Positions 46,851 through 58,898 of a stretch of 64,000 nucleotides of DNA are shown here, in pieces (the stretch's first letter is position 1; each line of letters opens with the position of its first letter). This DNA comes from Blasia pusilla (lineage: Eukaryota; Marchantiophyta; Marchantiopsida; Blasiales). Both the position numbers and the translations under genes were made by a program. The stretch covers positions 5,890,001-5,954,000 of the forward strand of contig CM114271.1 in the NCBI GenBank assembly GCA_050084515.1, written 5' to 3'. The notes under the pieces were generated by a model. The model ran no database searches. It had not been told where the DNA came from and saw only the letters and a list, made by a program, of their open reading frames with translations.

Positions 46851-48950
46851 ACACTTTTGGAGTAGCCCTAGTACCTTCGACCATTCCGCATTGCTTTCCA
46901 CGCGGTGTGACATTCCATCCGGACCGACTCAAAACTGACACCATTACCATCCATAGCCAAGGAGACACACGAACTTGTGACGCATGCTGAACCGACACGC
47001 ACTAGTATGTGTCCAACCAAAAGCAAGTGCTCCGACGATTTATATACGCGTCATTGCAACAATAAATGGCGCACTCTAATGAGATGATGTGTCATGTCAT
47101 TCCCACTCCAGTTCCATGTACTTCCGATGGGTTCCTTTTATTCATGTTCACTACTTTCCTGACGAAGAAAAAGCTTTCGTTTGGGGGTGAAGAGGACAGC
47201 AAAGTTGTCCGAACACGTCGGGACCGCAGCCGGCAAGAAATGAGAAGGTGCGGTGATATTGATGGATGGATTCCTCCTGGTACCTCCCAAAGTCGCTGTC
47301 CCCTATTTGCAGGAAGTCGAGTCAAGACGCACAATGGAGCTCGTCCATCGATTAGGAGGGCCTCTAGAGATCGCTCGGCAGAGTGGCGAAACAGAAGTGT
47401 CGGGTGCCGCGTCAGCTTCCTGTCTGTCTGTCTGTCTGTCTGTCAGATGTACCACACCCAAAAAGACAACCTCCTCGTCTTTTTATTCTTATCTTCGCCA
47501 CGTGAGTCAGAAGCGGGAGGACAGCGGCGACGCGTCTGGAATTCCAAAGCGGATAAACTTCGGAAGAGGAGGCTCGCAAACGAGTAGAGTATGAACAAGT
47601 GCGAGGAACTGAGTGTGAAGAAGCTCACTTCGATTCAAGAGAAGGAAAGAATGCCCACGGTTTGAAGAGCGTTTAGAGATTCCTCAAGTAGAATTAAACC
47701 TCGGAGAACAGATTCAACGAGATGGGAGCCGAAAATCCCTTTATAATGTACACGCTGTACAACAACTATCCACCTGCAAACCTTCTTCGCGAGGAATTCA
47801 AATGTCAAATGGTGTTACTACCACTCGTTTCGTAAGGCAGTAGATTTCGTATGTACAACGAGGCTAACCTCGTTCGTCTCCTGCTGCACAGAAACCTTCA
47901 TCAAATGCAATCTCACTCCTGGTACCCCCAAAAATTGGAAGGGTAATTCGACTACTCTCTCTATGAACACTGTCCAGCCAGAGCACGGGGTCTTTGCTCG
48001 CAAGGCTACTCCGGGCACTACTTCATAATGCCTCTCTCTCTCGCTCTCTCTCTCTCTCTCCTCTTGTCGTGACCTATATGGATTCGATCGGCAGATGGGT
48101 TGATCTCAAGGATTCACTCCTCCCTACCCACAGTGATGTTCCAAGCGTAAGGGCTGAGGACTCATTCGACAGTAACGTCGATATGCCACCAATTGTAGCT
48201 CGTCAATTAGAATTCAAGCCTCCGTTATACCGAGCGCGTAGCTTCAGTAACTCTCAAGCCCAGTGGATCTCTGCAGCAGGGCCAAGCGGATAGGAGCGTG
48301 TGTGCGTCTGGAGATATCCAGCAACGGCACGGCCTTCGGATCCTTCCAACAGCCTACCGACCGACCGACCGACGGACGAACGAACCACCGTGACAATTCA
48401 CAGCTCAGAGACTTCCAATTCCTGCTGTTACCGAAAGAAAAGTAAAAGACGATCGGTGGGTCGTCGTCACACTCATACGAATATCCGAAAATCGGTCGGG
48501 ATCATGTCCGTTCCTGCGACCCTCCTCGATTGTGAGGCGAGATAGCGAGAGAAGCCCCACCAAAACCGTGTACGTCGGCTGACACAGAGCCTCTTCAGCT
48601 CGATCATGATCGCACTCCTTTATCCCATCGAGCCTCGTCTCCTCGAGATTCATCGTGCTCCTCCACGATTTCTGCAACAATACTCTGGGAATTAATTAAG
48701 GCCCACAGACTGCCGGGACTCCAAAAGCTTCGACCCTTGCATCAACAGGTACTCGGTGGACATCCTGAACCGTGCGACGCTCGCCAGGGTCTTCACAACT
48801 CAAGGCCAACCGAACAGCTTACAGCTCCAACTCCCAGACTCACCAACCGCTCCTCACACATGTCCAAAGCCCCAAAGAATCATCGAACAAAGCTTTGCTC
48901 GCAGTCGGCACAAAAGTCTCTGCTGACACAAAAGACTGCTACCCCGTCTC
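46851..48950. other. GC-rich intergenic DNA with simple repeats
   Basis: No supported gene. The region holds a (CTGT)n tract at 47419-47444, a CT-rich tract at 48030-48062 and a (CCGA)n tract at 48355-48377. A 173-codon plus frame at 47066-47587 contains the translated CTGT repeat and no domain, so I do not call it. The GINT1 3' UTR must lie in the right part. Confidence 0.45.
47880..48062 (+). mobile_element. LINE family 2 3' tail fragment
   Basis: The stretch ACTGTCCAGCCAGAGCACGG to GCTCGCAAGGCTACTCCGGG and CACTACTTCATAATG matches the terminal part of the LINE copies at 35.8 and 36.15 kb. As there, it is followed by a CT-rich tract. Confidence 0.65.
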
Positions 48951-51900
48951 TCAGTAGTCCCAACCGTCCGCTCGAGTACGAAACTCGACCTTCTTGAGAG
49001 GCACTTTGCCGTAGAGCTGGCTGAACCTCGACAGGCAGTTGCTTCGCTTATCGTAGTGCACCTTCGTGTCTCGACTGATTGCGGAGCTCGAGAATTTGGA
49101 AGTATCGACAGCCCACGAGGGATGCACGTACTGTACGACTCGCTGGGACCGAGTGCGATTGGCAAGAATGAAGTTCATGAGAATATCCTCGCAATTGAAA
49201 AGTTCGTCGACGATGGCTCGGCCCTCGCTGTTCTCGTCGGACCAATACAGGGGGAACGCGAAATCTCTATCCACGAAAGCTGCGCCTGTCAATATCATGT
49301 TGTAGCCCTCTCGACTCCGAGCGAATCTCTCGTTACGGTACATCAAGGGCTTCCCCTCGACCAGGCGAGGGTAGAACCCCACGAGTCTGTCGGGGGCTTC
49401 GCGCCATGCCATGAAGCCTCGTTCGACATCGTCACAAGTCATCATGATGTCGTCGTCGAGCTCGAGAACCGCGCGCGTTTTGATCTGTGGGTCCAGCTTG
49501 AACCGATTGTTGAGCGAATTTCGGGGCTCCACTCTGACGCGGACGGGAACCGCGGAGTCGAATTCTGTCAGCACGTCAGGTGCTTTACCCTTGTTCCAAA
49601 CCACCACGATCTCCCGCACAGAAGCGCAACGAGAGTAATGTTTCACGAACATCTTGAGGTTCCATAGCCGCGCGTCGTAAGTCATGGTAAGAAGCGTGAA
49701 CTGTGAGAATTGGCCGTGCACTGCATATGGCTCGTCGACGCCGTTGCCACCGAAAAGGAAGCGCACAGCGACGCAAAGCACGATCGCTCCGACCACGAAA
49801 GTGAAGATCATGAGGGAGACACCCACGCAGCTCCTGGCGTGAACCTTACCTCCTCCTCTCATGGAGGAACTGGAGCTCCTGCTCAACCGCGATAAGGCCT
49901 TGTACATGGGCGACACCGCGTGCGGGCGAACCTTGAGGGCAGAAGAGTCGCTTCTTCTAATGAGATTCACTAGGATGCTGGAGGGGTCCGCGCAGCGCAC
50001 GAGGCCCAAGATTATGCCCACGAGGGAGATCAGAGTGATGAGAATTATTATGAAGATGGATCCCAAAGCAATCCGCGCAGAAAAATCTCCCGATGGAACT
50101 CTATCTCCGTCCATGACTGCAATCCAATCACCTGTGGGGAGCCTGTGCACGTCCAAGTGATGCTGTCGCACACCATTCCATGCGTACCGACCTTTCTTCC
50201 ATGACGGGTCCTCGATCCCGAAAGGAACTTCCACCTCGTGGAATTTCTCTGTCGTCAGAACTTCCACTTGGAATGCACGCACCTTCTTCCCGTATGTGGC
50301 ACCGCAGTCCTGGCCCATTCGATACAATTTTCCTTCCCACAAAAAGGGCCGCCCTGCACTCCTTGCACCGAAGCTTTTGTCGACATTATGAACAGGATTT
50401 CGCTTGTGCGACTTCCAAGGACCAAGAGGCGATAATGCATGCCATATTTCCAGTTCTCCATTTTTGTTAGCACCGAAGCGGGTGGAATCTGATGCGAAAA
50501 TCCAGAACAGCCCCTGATATTCTACCATAGAAGCGTCTACGAGAGGTCTCTTTATCACAACCTTCTCCAGAGTCCACCTAAGCGGAAACTCCAGAGCGCG
50601 GTAGAGCCTAAGATCACCTTTCTTGCTGCCTTCGGGCATCATATAGATCTGCAGAAACCCACCATCCCCACAGCATTTTACATTCAACGCGGGAACATCG
50701 AGAACTGCAAAGCTTCAGTGACTCCGCACGGACCGATCACCTGCTCGTTGCATTCCTTACCTTATTATGACACGCTGTAGCCCATCTCTTGGGCTCCAAT
50801 TACGAGAGAGGGCAATGATGGTGGCAGACAGCCGCATCGAACTGCAAACGTCCCCAGGAACGCCCACAAGGACGACCACTCGGACAATTCAGGCGAGCTA
50901 GACATTCCACGGGATGCCCTGGCGAGACCAGGAATAAGTCCCTACTAAACCATTCACGCACTGAAGAGGTGACAGCTAATTGCATGTTTCCTTGACAAAC
51001 ACTACGATTCTTGCCACTTCCTCTAAATCCCAGCCCTTCGAAGATGCAGAAGACCTCCGCTTCAAGAGTCCTGTAGTTCAAGACTCCTCCATATCTGTTC
51101 GGGGACAGATATGGAGGAGTCTCGATCACATGCCAGGGTGAGGGGGATAAAGCTTACCTCGCTACCGTGCTCGAAAACGAATGGGTACGACAGATGCCAC
51201 TCTTCGTCTAAGGCGATTCCAACGTACTGCCATGTGGCTCCCTGGTCTGTGCTTCTTGCGACCCCGATATCTCCCTGGAGGGTGAGGGAATTTTTTGTTT
51301 CAAAAAATACGTAGAGACTGGATCCCTGCAGAGACGAAACCAAGAGACCGTCAATTCCACTCCTCCTCGCCTGTGTGAGCAGAACCTCGAAACAAGATCA
51401 CGAAGCTTGCGATTCCCATGGCTTACCTGCACGAAGAGAAATGGGTCTGCGACGAAATTGCTAGGGCTGTTCGGATCCTTGATGGACGCACAACTTAGCA
51501 CCGGATTCGCCACAGGCCACGCTGCCGCTCGATCACTGCGCCCGTCTTCCTGCCAAATTCAAGCCACTCACGTACATGTAATCGGAAAACAAACCCATCC
51601 ATCACTCGAACGCCGACAGATTTCCACGCAGCTACAGGCAGTTGAGAAGTTCATTACTAGGAACACGGACTATCGAAACTTTTCGAGAAGGAGCGCTGAT
51701 TTCTGCAGAACAAAACCTAGGCTGGCAACGGTCTCATACAAAAGTAAGCAAAGCAAATCCATACGAGGCAGAGGAAGCGACAGACGATGTAAAATTTGTC
51801 ATTATTCATACCATTTCTATAGGCCGCAAGGAGAAGGGAGTCGACCCACGATAGAAACCAATTGCCCACGAGCCTTCATTGTCCGGCTGACATCCAGCTC

Positions 51901-52096
51901 CAAAGATTGGTTTCTCGTGTTCGAATGGAGCGAACGTAAGCCAGGCGAAGAGTTTGCCCATACCTCCGAACAGAAGAAACGAACACAAAAAAAAGGCGAA
52001 AGTCGAAGAAAGGAAACAAGTCCGATGGTGCAATTTGTCGTGACATCTGAAGCAGGAACCTGCACTTCCCAACCGCCAGCGACAGCGGCACTTCAT
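48951..52096 (-). CDS. GINT1: Glucosamine inositolphosphorylceramide transferase (GT64 family), four exons
   Basis: Predicted Golgi membrane enzyme that adds an N-acetylglucosamine/glucosamine residue to the inositol-phosphoceramide head group of plant sphingolipids (GIPCs). Exons (minus): 52096-51812, 51549-51427, 51325-51158, 50648-48951, all phase 0, total 757 residues; Arabidopsis GINT1 is 765. Exon 1 has a Cys/Arg-rich cytosolic start (MKCRCRWR) and a membrane anchor (about residues 31-60). Exons 2-4 give the beta-propeller-like region: AWPVANPVLSCASI, NFVADPFLFVQ, YVFFETKNSLTLQGDIGVA, then RPLVDASMVEYQGLFWIFAS and SAGRPF. Two further hydrophobic spans lie at about 385-409 and 466-491. 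The GT64 domain is at about 510-754, with the metal-binding acidic motif LELDDDIMM (Asp 590-592), LTGAAF and FNCEDILMNF. It ends RADGWDY. The start at 52096 is chosen by similarity to GINT1 N-termini; an in-frame ATG at 52162 would add 22 residues. Intron 3 carries a perfect hairpin. Confidence 0.92.
51081..51122. repeat. Perfect 18-bp hairpin in GINT1 intron 3
   Basis: AGACTCCTCCATATCTGT, a 6-base loop TCGGGG, then ACAGATATGGAGGAGTCT. The arms are exact reverse complements. It lies 36 bases inside the intron from its donor at 51157. Confidence 0.9.
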
Positions 52097-53601
52097 GCTC
52101 ACATCGCACCAATCGGGAGGAGATGCCGCCTGACTTCTACCCTTGGAATCTTTTTCCCCCATCTCAACCCAACCTGTGTCAGAGAAGCGTCGAACTTCGA
52201 GTCATCGATCAGGATAAGAATTTTCAAAGATCAATACTTCTATTACAGCGCACCACTAACCCAAAAGCGGACACTCAGCTTCGACGAGAAGCTCACACAT
52301 CTCGTGAATTTGCGACGACACGTCCCCTCCAAACCCCTGGCCCGCAGTTGCAAAAATTCTTGCCCCGGTTTACCGTCACGATCGGTGCATTTTCAATCCT
52401 TGCGACTACCTCTTCGTACAACCGTCCACACAATCGTCGAGGTACGCCGGGACTCCCTCACGACAATGTAGGGGTTCACTCACCGTGCTCGTAGCTGACA
52501 GGTTTTCGTCGAATCACGGAGGATCGTCCTCGTTCACTCAAAATCCGGCGGGGCGGAACAGCAGGAGCATCCGACAGCGATAACAGTGAGGCGGAAGACG
52601 AAATTCGAAAACGAAATGAGGGTCAGCTTAGTCTTCTACGCGCCGAGGTGAACGGCGTGGCTCCCACAGGAAGAAGAGTCGCGTTCAAGGCTAACACTGA
52701 TCCGGGAAAACCCACAGTGGCGAAAAGGAGTGCACGCGGTTTGAGAAGGCACAGTGAAGCCACTATCAACTGCCTCCGGAGCGAGAAAAGCGACGATGTC
52801 CACATGCACGACACGGAGGTGCAGGCGAGGGGAACGTCCAAACTGAAGAAGTCCGGTGGGTAGCATGTATATACTCACAGCGAGTAGGATTGAAGTGTTC
52901 GATTTGGAGGAGAAGTCGAGAAGCGAGCTGCGAGTCTCGGCAATCTCTCTCACAATTTCGACCCGCCTAACTCGAAGATTGAGCTCCAGGGCCCCCTCGC
53001 CTACCCGCCCAGCGCGCGACGCAACGCGTACCTCGCAATAATTCAGCTACGAAAACTCCTCGCGACTCGAATACGACGCGCGCGGCACCGCTCCGAAGAC
53101 GGCAATCGGGGCGGCCCTCCTACGATGGCGGTCAGCCATCGAAAGCCACAGAGAGAGAAATGGTGGACTCCCAATTGAGACGGGCGGACCGCCACCACTG
53201 TCCCGGTTTTTTTCTTAATCAGCTGACAGGAGGCGCGACGTCCAACACCGCGAACCCAACACCTTACGGAATCGTCCTCGAAACGACAGTCGCCTCGAGG
53301 CAAGGCGGGGCAGAGCAGGGGCGGAAATTCAGTTCACTGACGGAAACCCGTGTGACGCATCATCCCCTAGGAGGACTGTCAGTTTGAAAATGAGCTGAAA
53401 CCACAGTGCTCTCTATTTCTCCGACAGAGCGGCATAATGAGAACCCAGGCTCACTCCGCATCCAAAGCAGCAGAGTTCGATCCAGGAAATCACGTCGACC
53501 TAACTCGACGAGCGCGTGTCAAAAGAGTCCGGGTGGGCTCGGAGGCCGTGGAGACGATGACGCGAAGAACATCGTACCGTAGCGGCAGAGCCCCGTAGGA
53601 T

Positions 53602-53609
53602 TATATAAA
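53602..53609 (+). promoter_or_regulatory. Candidate TATA box
   Basis: TATATAAA stands in otherwise GC-rich DNA, 26 bases before the ATG at 53635. The distance would leave almost no 5' leader if that ATG were used, which weakens the pairing. Confidence 0.3.
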
Positions 53610-53634
53610 GTAGGCCAAAGCGTCCAGCAACTCC

Positions 53635-54054
53635 ATGCCATACCACCCTCCGCCCGCCCCACCAGGAAACAAGAATGTTCCATGTGCTCGTAATGTGAGG
53701 CAAAAAGGCACGAGCTCCCCTCTGGCGCAGCACAGCGCTCCCGACTTCTATCGGCCTCTTCCTAACTGGCATGGACAACAGTCCCCTCACGGACCCGGGG
53801 CTCCCTGCTCTGCACTGCTGCCGTTAGACGCGTGGGGCTTCGCCGAACTCGCCGCGCGGCAGCAGCCACCTCCGGAGTCCGGACCATCGGATCGTGGAAT
53901 TTCGGAACGACGAAACGCTCTTCGACCCTCTCCTCGCTATTCAAGCGAAGCCCCGGCGCTGGCGGTACCGGTCCCATGCCAGCGTATCCCTGGCCACCTC
54001 GGTAAAATGCTCCGCTCCACCGGACGGAGCGGAGCAGCTTGGAAAATATATTGA
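53635..54054 (+). CDS. Hypothetical 139-residue frame, doubtful
   Basis: It starts MPYHPPPAPPGNKNV and ends SGAAWKIY. It is Pro/Ser/Arg/Ala-rich, with no signal peptide, membrane span or known motif. The only support is a TATA-like element just upstream. An overlapping frame at 53894-54115 is equally open, so this may be noncoding. Confidence 0.15.
   Translation: MPYHPPPAPPGNKNVPCARNVRQKGTSSPLAQHSAPDFYRPLPNWHGQQSPHGPGAPCSALLPLDAWGFAELAARQQPPPESGPSDRGISERRNALRPSPRYSSEAPALAVPVPCQRIPGHLGKMLRSTGRSGAAWKIY
54008..54036. repeat. 11-bp perfect inverted repeat
   Basis: TGCTCCGCTCC, a 7-base loop, then GGAGCGGAGCA. Confidence 0.85.
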
Positions 54055-54700
54055 AAGTCAGACGCAGGAAACCGACAAGGTGAAAACTCGCTTTTTACTC
54101 GCCATAAGCGCATGAGCGATGGATAACACCTTTCCCTGATGATCCGACACATCCGGTCCGGGTGAGATCCAGATGCGACCTAGCGTTGAACATTTTTGTA
54201 GACTTTCATTGTTTTCTTTTCCGCCGTCCTTCCTTCCTTCCTCACCACCCATCCCCGTCCACTCCCACGCCGTCGTGGATGACGCTCTCCTATTATCCGT
54301 CCCCTTCGTTACCTGCGCTGACGGCCCCACTCACTCTTGATCCCGAAGGCACTGGACGACTTGCGTCCAAGTTCCGTGCTGCGTCAGAAGCCGGCCCTTC
54401 GCGCGTCCGAGTTCCCACAGCCGCCGTCGTCAATCTCAGGTCCTTCGTTGGCGGAACCAAACCGGAAGACCCTACTACTACTGTAGCTAGGCCAGTCTGC
54501 GCGATTCCCCCCTCCCTTCGCACAGTCTGGAAAGGTGCTCGGCGGCACCGGCCTCCAATCTGGACGAGCTACTTTCGCCGCCGAATTTGGCGGCCTGCGT
54601 TACTAGAATCTCTGCACGATTATTTTCTGTTTTCCGTAGTTAGTTTTCGTTTGTTGAATAAACCGGCTTAAGAAACGTCCGACGACTTTTTGCTGAAGCG

Positions 54701-55493
54701 TCCGTTGTAACTCCTTTTTCATTCTATGCCGTTTCTTTTGTGTGGTGTGAGGAATGTTTATCGATTTCTTGGACGGTGGAAAAACTAATTCATGTATGAA
54801 ACTCACATCTTATCTAGTGGGAAAAACTCCTCACTACCTCATTTACTCGAAGACAAAATTCGTTTGAACTATTAGCAACATGTTAGTGATAGTTACTTTG
54901 ATTCAACCTATGTTTACCATATCGCAGAAATTAAGCCCGTGGATTATAGGTATATACCACTAGTGTGGAAAATCTTACCTTAGAAAAATAAATAAAATTT
55001 AAAGATGAAGTCGTGTAAGTAATGTTAGTGGTACAAATTCTCATTATTATTATGGTCCATTATTCATGGGAAATTGGCCCAAAAGTATTTGTAAAAAATA
55101 GTAGCTTGAAAGTGGTTGGTAGGGAAATTTTGTTGATCATTTTCCCTTTCTCAAACTTAAACTTCACATGGTTCTTTACATTATCAGATTTTCTCATTGC
55201 AATTTTTTGTCTCATGATAAGACAAACGTGGGATATTTCTTCAAAGCCTCATTAACGATAGAATTTCCATAAGCACAAAATATCCAAAAAGTGAGCCTCA
55301 TATTAGAAACATTCCCTCGCCTAAATCCAAAGCCTTGGAAGTATAACTTGAATATTCAAAATAGTAGGATAATTGAGATATGGTTTTATAATAGGCAAGT
55401 AGATCACACTCCTACCCATTGCACACTAGACATCAGATTAATGACCAATCATTTTCATTTACTCTTAGTTTCGAACTCTAGCCTAGTGGCATA
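54701..55493. other. AT-rich DNA, no gene
   Basis: Abrupt change from GC-rich to AT-rich at about 54.7 kb. The frames are short and carry no motif. Confidence 0.5.
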
Positions 55494-56380
55494 TGTCGTG
55501 CGCATACACGTCGCTACACAACATATATCGTTGTCATCGAATACACACACAAATACACAAGATACCATACTAATTCATGGCATCTAAACATCAAGACGAT
55601 CGAGTACCAAAATATCTCAACTCACCCCCTCCCCCCTAGCTTGTGGTTAGGTCCCTTTAACTTGAGATAGCCATCTATCCCTACCCACCATATCACACAT
55701 CTCTAGGAAGCTCACAGAAAAATTGTCGGGTGCTCATCTGGCCTCATTGTCAATCGTCTTCTTGTCATCCATGTCATAGACACAAGTTGGGGTCTATGAT
55801 TACCTAGTATCTATCAGACATGCCATATGTCACCCTCTCGAATATCCATCACAAACTAGCATCGTGGTTGCACCACGGGAAAAATCACACAACATACAAC
55901 ATAGGCCTACAAGAACCACTACTAAGCTTGGATCAAATGTAGTGTCAATGTTATGAAGGTGACATGGCGCATAATTACGCACATGATCCTTCCAAACTAC
56001 ACCATTAAAGAACATCAGATGGTGAAACATCTAGCACTCGCAAGATGGTGCATCCCACGGTCACATCCAACGTCGTGGGTTCCGTCTGTTTCAAGTAGAT
56101 ACAGTCTCCCTGATGAAACCTCTGGATCGTCGATCGATAACCATCTCCTCAAATAGTCGCATGCCTCAAAGTATCTCAATGTTGCGCAATCGCGAAGTTC
56201 TCAAATGCCATGGGTAATACTCAATGAAACAACTCATCCAAGGAAGAGCTTGTGTAAATGTATACATGCATACAAGATTAGACTTACGCATGCCATATGG
56301 TATATCCACACTCTCCATTCTTCCAACTAGTTTTGAAATATTAGCCCCATAACACCTGGTATGTATGGTGTCATGCATGG
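55494..56380 (-). mobile_element. PHD-finger Ty3/Gypsy relic, copy B (3' end only)
   Basis: Short 3' LTR at 55494-55624 (plus strand TGTCGTGCGC...CTCAACTCA), next to a purine tract on the element strand (AGGGGGGAGGGGG, 55625-55637). Then, reading rightward into the element, comes a frame with VVWKDHVRNYAPCHL, CCMLCDF...LVCDGY and, after a stop, HMACL. This is the C-terminal extension and part of the PHD finger seen in the larger copy at 58.9-59.2 kb. In this copy the second Cys of the CDxC pair has become Tyr. Similarity fades at about 56.38 kb within the end of the integrase region. Confidence 0.65.
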
Positions 56381-57987
56381 AGTGTAACCTTGGCCAACAT
56401 TTAGATTCTTTTTGGTGAAATGGTTTTATTCCATGTGCAAACTTCCATTGCCGACGTCATGTAGCCCTACCACCATATGTTTTTGTAGAGGTCTTGGAAG
56501 TTGTTGTGAGCACTCATTCATTCTTTTTAGGTTACATGTCATATGATCACAAAGCGAGGAGACATAACCAAAAATTTGGTTAATTCATGCTTTTTGCCTT
56601 GTTCTTAACAAACACAACCCTATTGAGTTGGTGGTATGCATAGTCCATAGAGTAGTATGTAGAGTGTAATGAAACTTCATGGGTATGTTTGCATACTATT
56701 CCTATTGGGGAGTTGATAGAGGTATGGGGAAGGATATTTATAGTCAAGGAATCTACCTTGCATCCTAATAAGGAAGTCAAATTATTTGCAATATATAAGG
56801 TAGTCATCAATAATGCACACGATGTGGATAGATAACTTATTTTGCTTCCCTAAGTTGATGCTTTGTACTCCCGTTAAAAATCGAGTGAGATGGTGACGAG
56901 GCCTTCCTCATTCATTTTGATTGTAAAAGAAACCAATAGTGAGCAATCCTATACAATTCTCGCGTCAGTTTTATGTTTTATTCAATCATTCAGTCATAGT
57001 AAAGAAGGTCACATCAAAAGGGATGATATGGAGGATCAACATAAATAGTTCTACTTGCGATGGAAAAGAATTAATATATTTCAACTAATGGATCAATGAG
57101 ACAAAATAGTAACAAACTTACTATCTTGAATTGCCCCTTGAGATTGGACACTTTCATCGGTATAAATTTTGTAAGGAAAAAGGTCGTGTTTGAATCTGAG
57201 GGAGATAGAAAGTGGTCGTAAAGGGGAAGATTTATTTGGACTCCCCCAAAAAGGGGAGGAGTGGGGATTCTTTTTAGTGAGGAGTGGAATGTTTATTAAG
57301 GGTGTAGGAGGATTTTAAAGAAGGTGAAGTGAAGGTTGTTACAAAGGCTAGGAAATTATTTGGGATCAAGGAATGGAAAAGTGGAATGTTCATTAAGGGT
57401 TTCGAATTCAAAGAAACACCTTACATACAAATTTTATTTTATTTTAAATATCCTTTTGTGTGTAGTGCATGCATGTTGACCACTAATACATAAAATCATA
57501 AGTTTTTTCATAAACTTTGGAACGTTCCATTTCGTGAACTTATTTGACCATGATATGGTATGAAAGAGGGCACACACTTTCATGAATGGCATGCGATGCG
57601 GGGAAAGTGCCATCCTTATTCTATCCCAAATTAATGGAAAGATGGTAGATCAACTTAGTAGATGTGTTCGAGTCAGTCTCCAATATGGGACACCTAACTT
57701 TTCCATTTCTCCTTCAATATCGTAGAAAACTTCATCTAAAACCATAATTTATTGTGTGGAATGCCAAGAACTCACAATCCATGACCATAGATATCTTCAA
57801 TCTTGAAATATTCTAATATTCTCATCCCATAAATTATCACAAGAATTTACATATGAAAAATATTCTTCCATAATCTCAATATCAAGAGTTGGAGTGATAT
57901 TTCATAATAGAAGGTATGTAATTCCATACAAGACTCCAATGAGAATATTCTTGAGTGTATCACTCATCCTCCATATAGCTACATATT
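56381..57987. other. AT-rich DNA between two Gypsy relics
   Basis: No gene or repeat end recognised; the frames are below 80 codons. Confidence 0.5.
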
Positions 57988-58096
57988 TGTCGTGCGCATA
58001 TACATCGCTGTCACCAAACACACAAACACACACGATCCCATGCTTACTCATGGCATCCAAACAACGAGACAATAAGTACCAAAATATCTCCAATAA
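57988..58096 (-). mobile_element. Short LTR (about 109 bp) of the PHD-Gypsy family, apparently solo
   Basis: It matches the LTRs at 55494 and 58608 from TGTCGTGCGCATA to AAAATATCTCCAAT. Unlike them it is not followed by the C-rich (element-strand purine) tract, so it is not a 3' LTR with internal DNA attached. No target duplication was seen. Confidence 0.6.
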
Positions 58097-58607
58097 ATCA
58101 AGATCCAATCTCTCTCAACACCATAGCTCTCAAATATGTACACTCTCACATGTCTCTCTCAATGTCAAACCAAACCCACTCTCCTAATGAGAGGGTTGGG
58201 TTACACTCACAAGGCAAGGGACCATAGCTCCGCCGCCTCCTGCCAAGAAGTTCAACACAGAAATAATGAGCTCTCAAGCTCTCTCTCTTGGAGGTATAAC
58301 CCCTTCCCTCTCCCAAGCTCTCTCCTTGGTAACCTATGCTCGTAGGTCACCTCCTTGGCTCTTGACCTGCTGTAGCGGGTCAAGGGTCACTTCCCAAAGT
58401 GGAAAGTAAACTATACCAAATATGGAGATTTACCCAGAATAGTAAGTTTCTCTATATGGCTCCAAATGAGTAGAAATGAAGGGGAAACCTGCTCGTGCAG
58501 GTTACCCATGGCCTCAGCATGTCATCCTGGACCTCTTGAGGCTATCCTCTAGTATCCCCAAAGGCGCTCTACTAGATCTCGCCAATCTATCCTAAAGTCG
58601 TGACTGT
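58097..58607. other. Spacer between two short LTRs
   Basis: About 510 bases with no coding potential. Together with the two flanking short LTRs it could also be read as a TRIM-like miniature element, but I see no primer binding site. Confidence 0.35.
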
Positions 58608-58898
58608 TATCGTGCGCATACACATCGCTACCACCGAACATACACACAAACACACACAATCCCATGCTAACTCATGGCATCCAAAAAATGAGACAAGAAG
58701 TACCAAAATATCTCCAATCGCCCCCCTAGTTGGTGGTTAGATCCCTCTAACTCCATATAGCCATCTATCCCTACCTACCATGACATGCATCTCTTGGACG
58801 CTAAGAGCAAAAAGATCGAGTGCTCATTCAGCCCCATCTTTAGTCACCTTCTTGTCATCCATGTCACAGACACAAGTCAGAATCTATAACTACCTACT

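Larger units (their letters stand above)
52163..54700. other. GC-rich 5' flank of GINT1
   Basis: About 2.5 kb of CG-rich DNA lies upstream of GINT1. Many overlapping frames exist on both strands, as expected from composition. No conserved domain is seen apart from the low-confidence frame at 53635. The left part must contain the GINT1 promoter and leader. Confidence 0.45.

Noticed and set aside
47066-47587. 173-codon plus frame
   Set aside because: It contains a translated CTGT microsatellite and no domain, and has no splice or promoter context.
49056-49667. 203-codon plus frame
   Set aside because: Antisense to the GT64 catalytic domain of GINT1.
51407-52471. 354-codon plus frame
   Set aside because: It runs antisense over GINT1 exons 1 and 2 and an intron; the GINT1 motifs are on the other strand and its composition has no domain signal.
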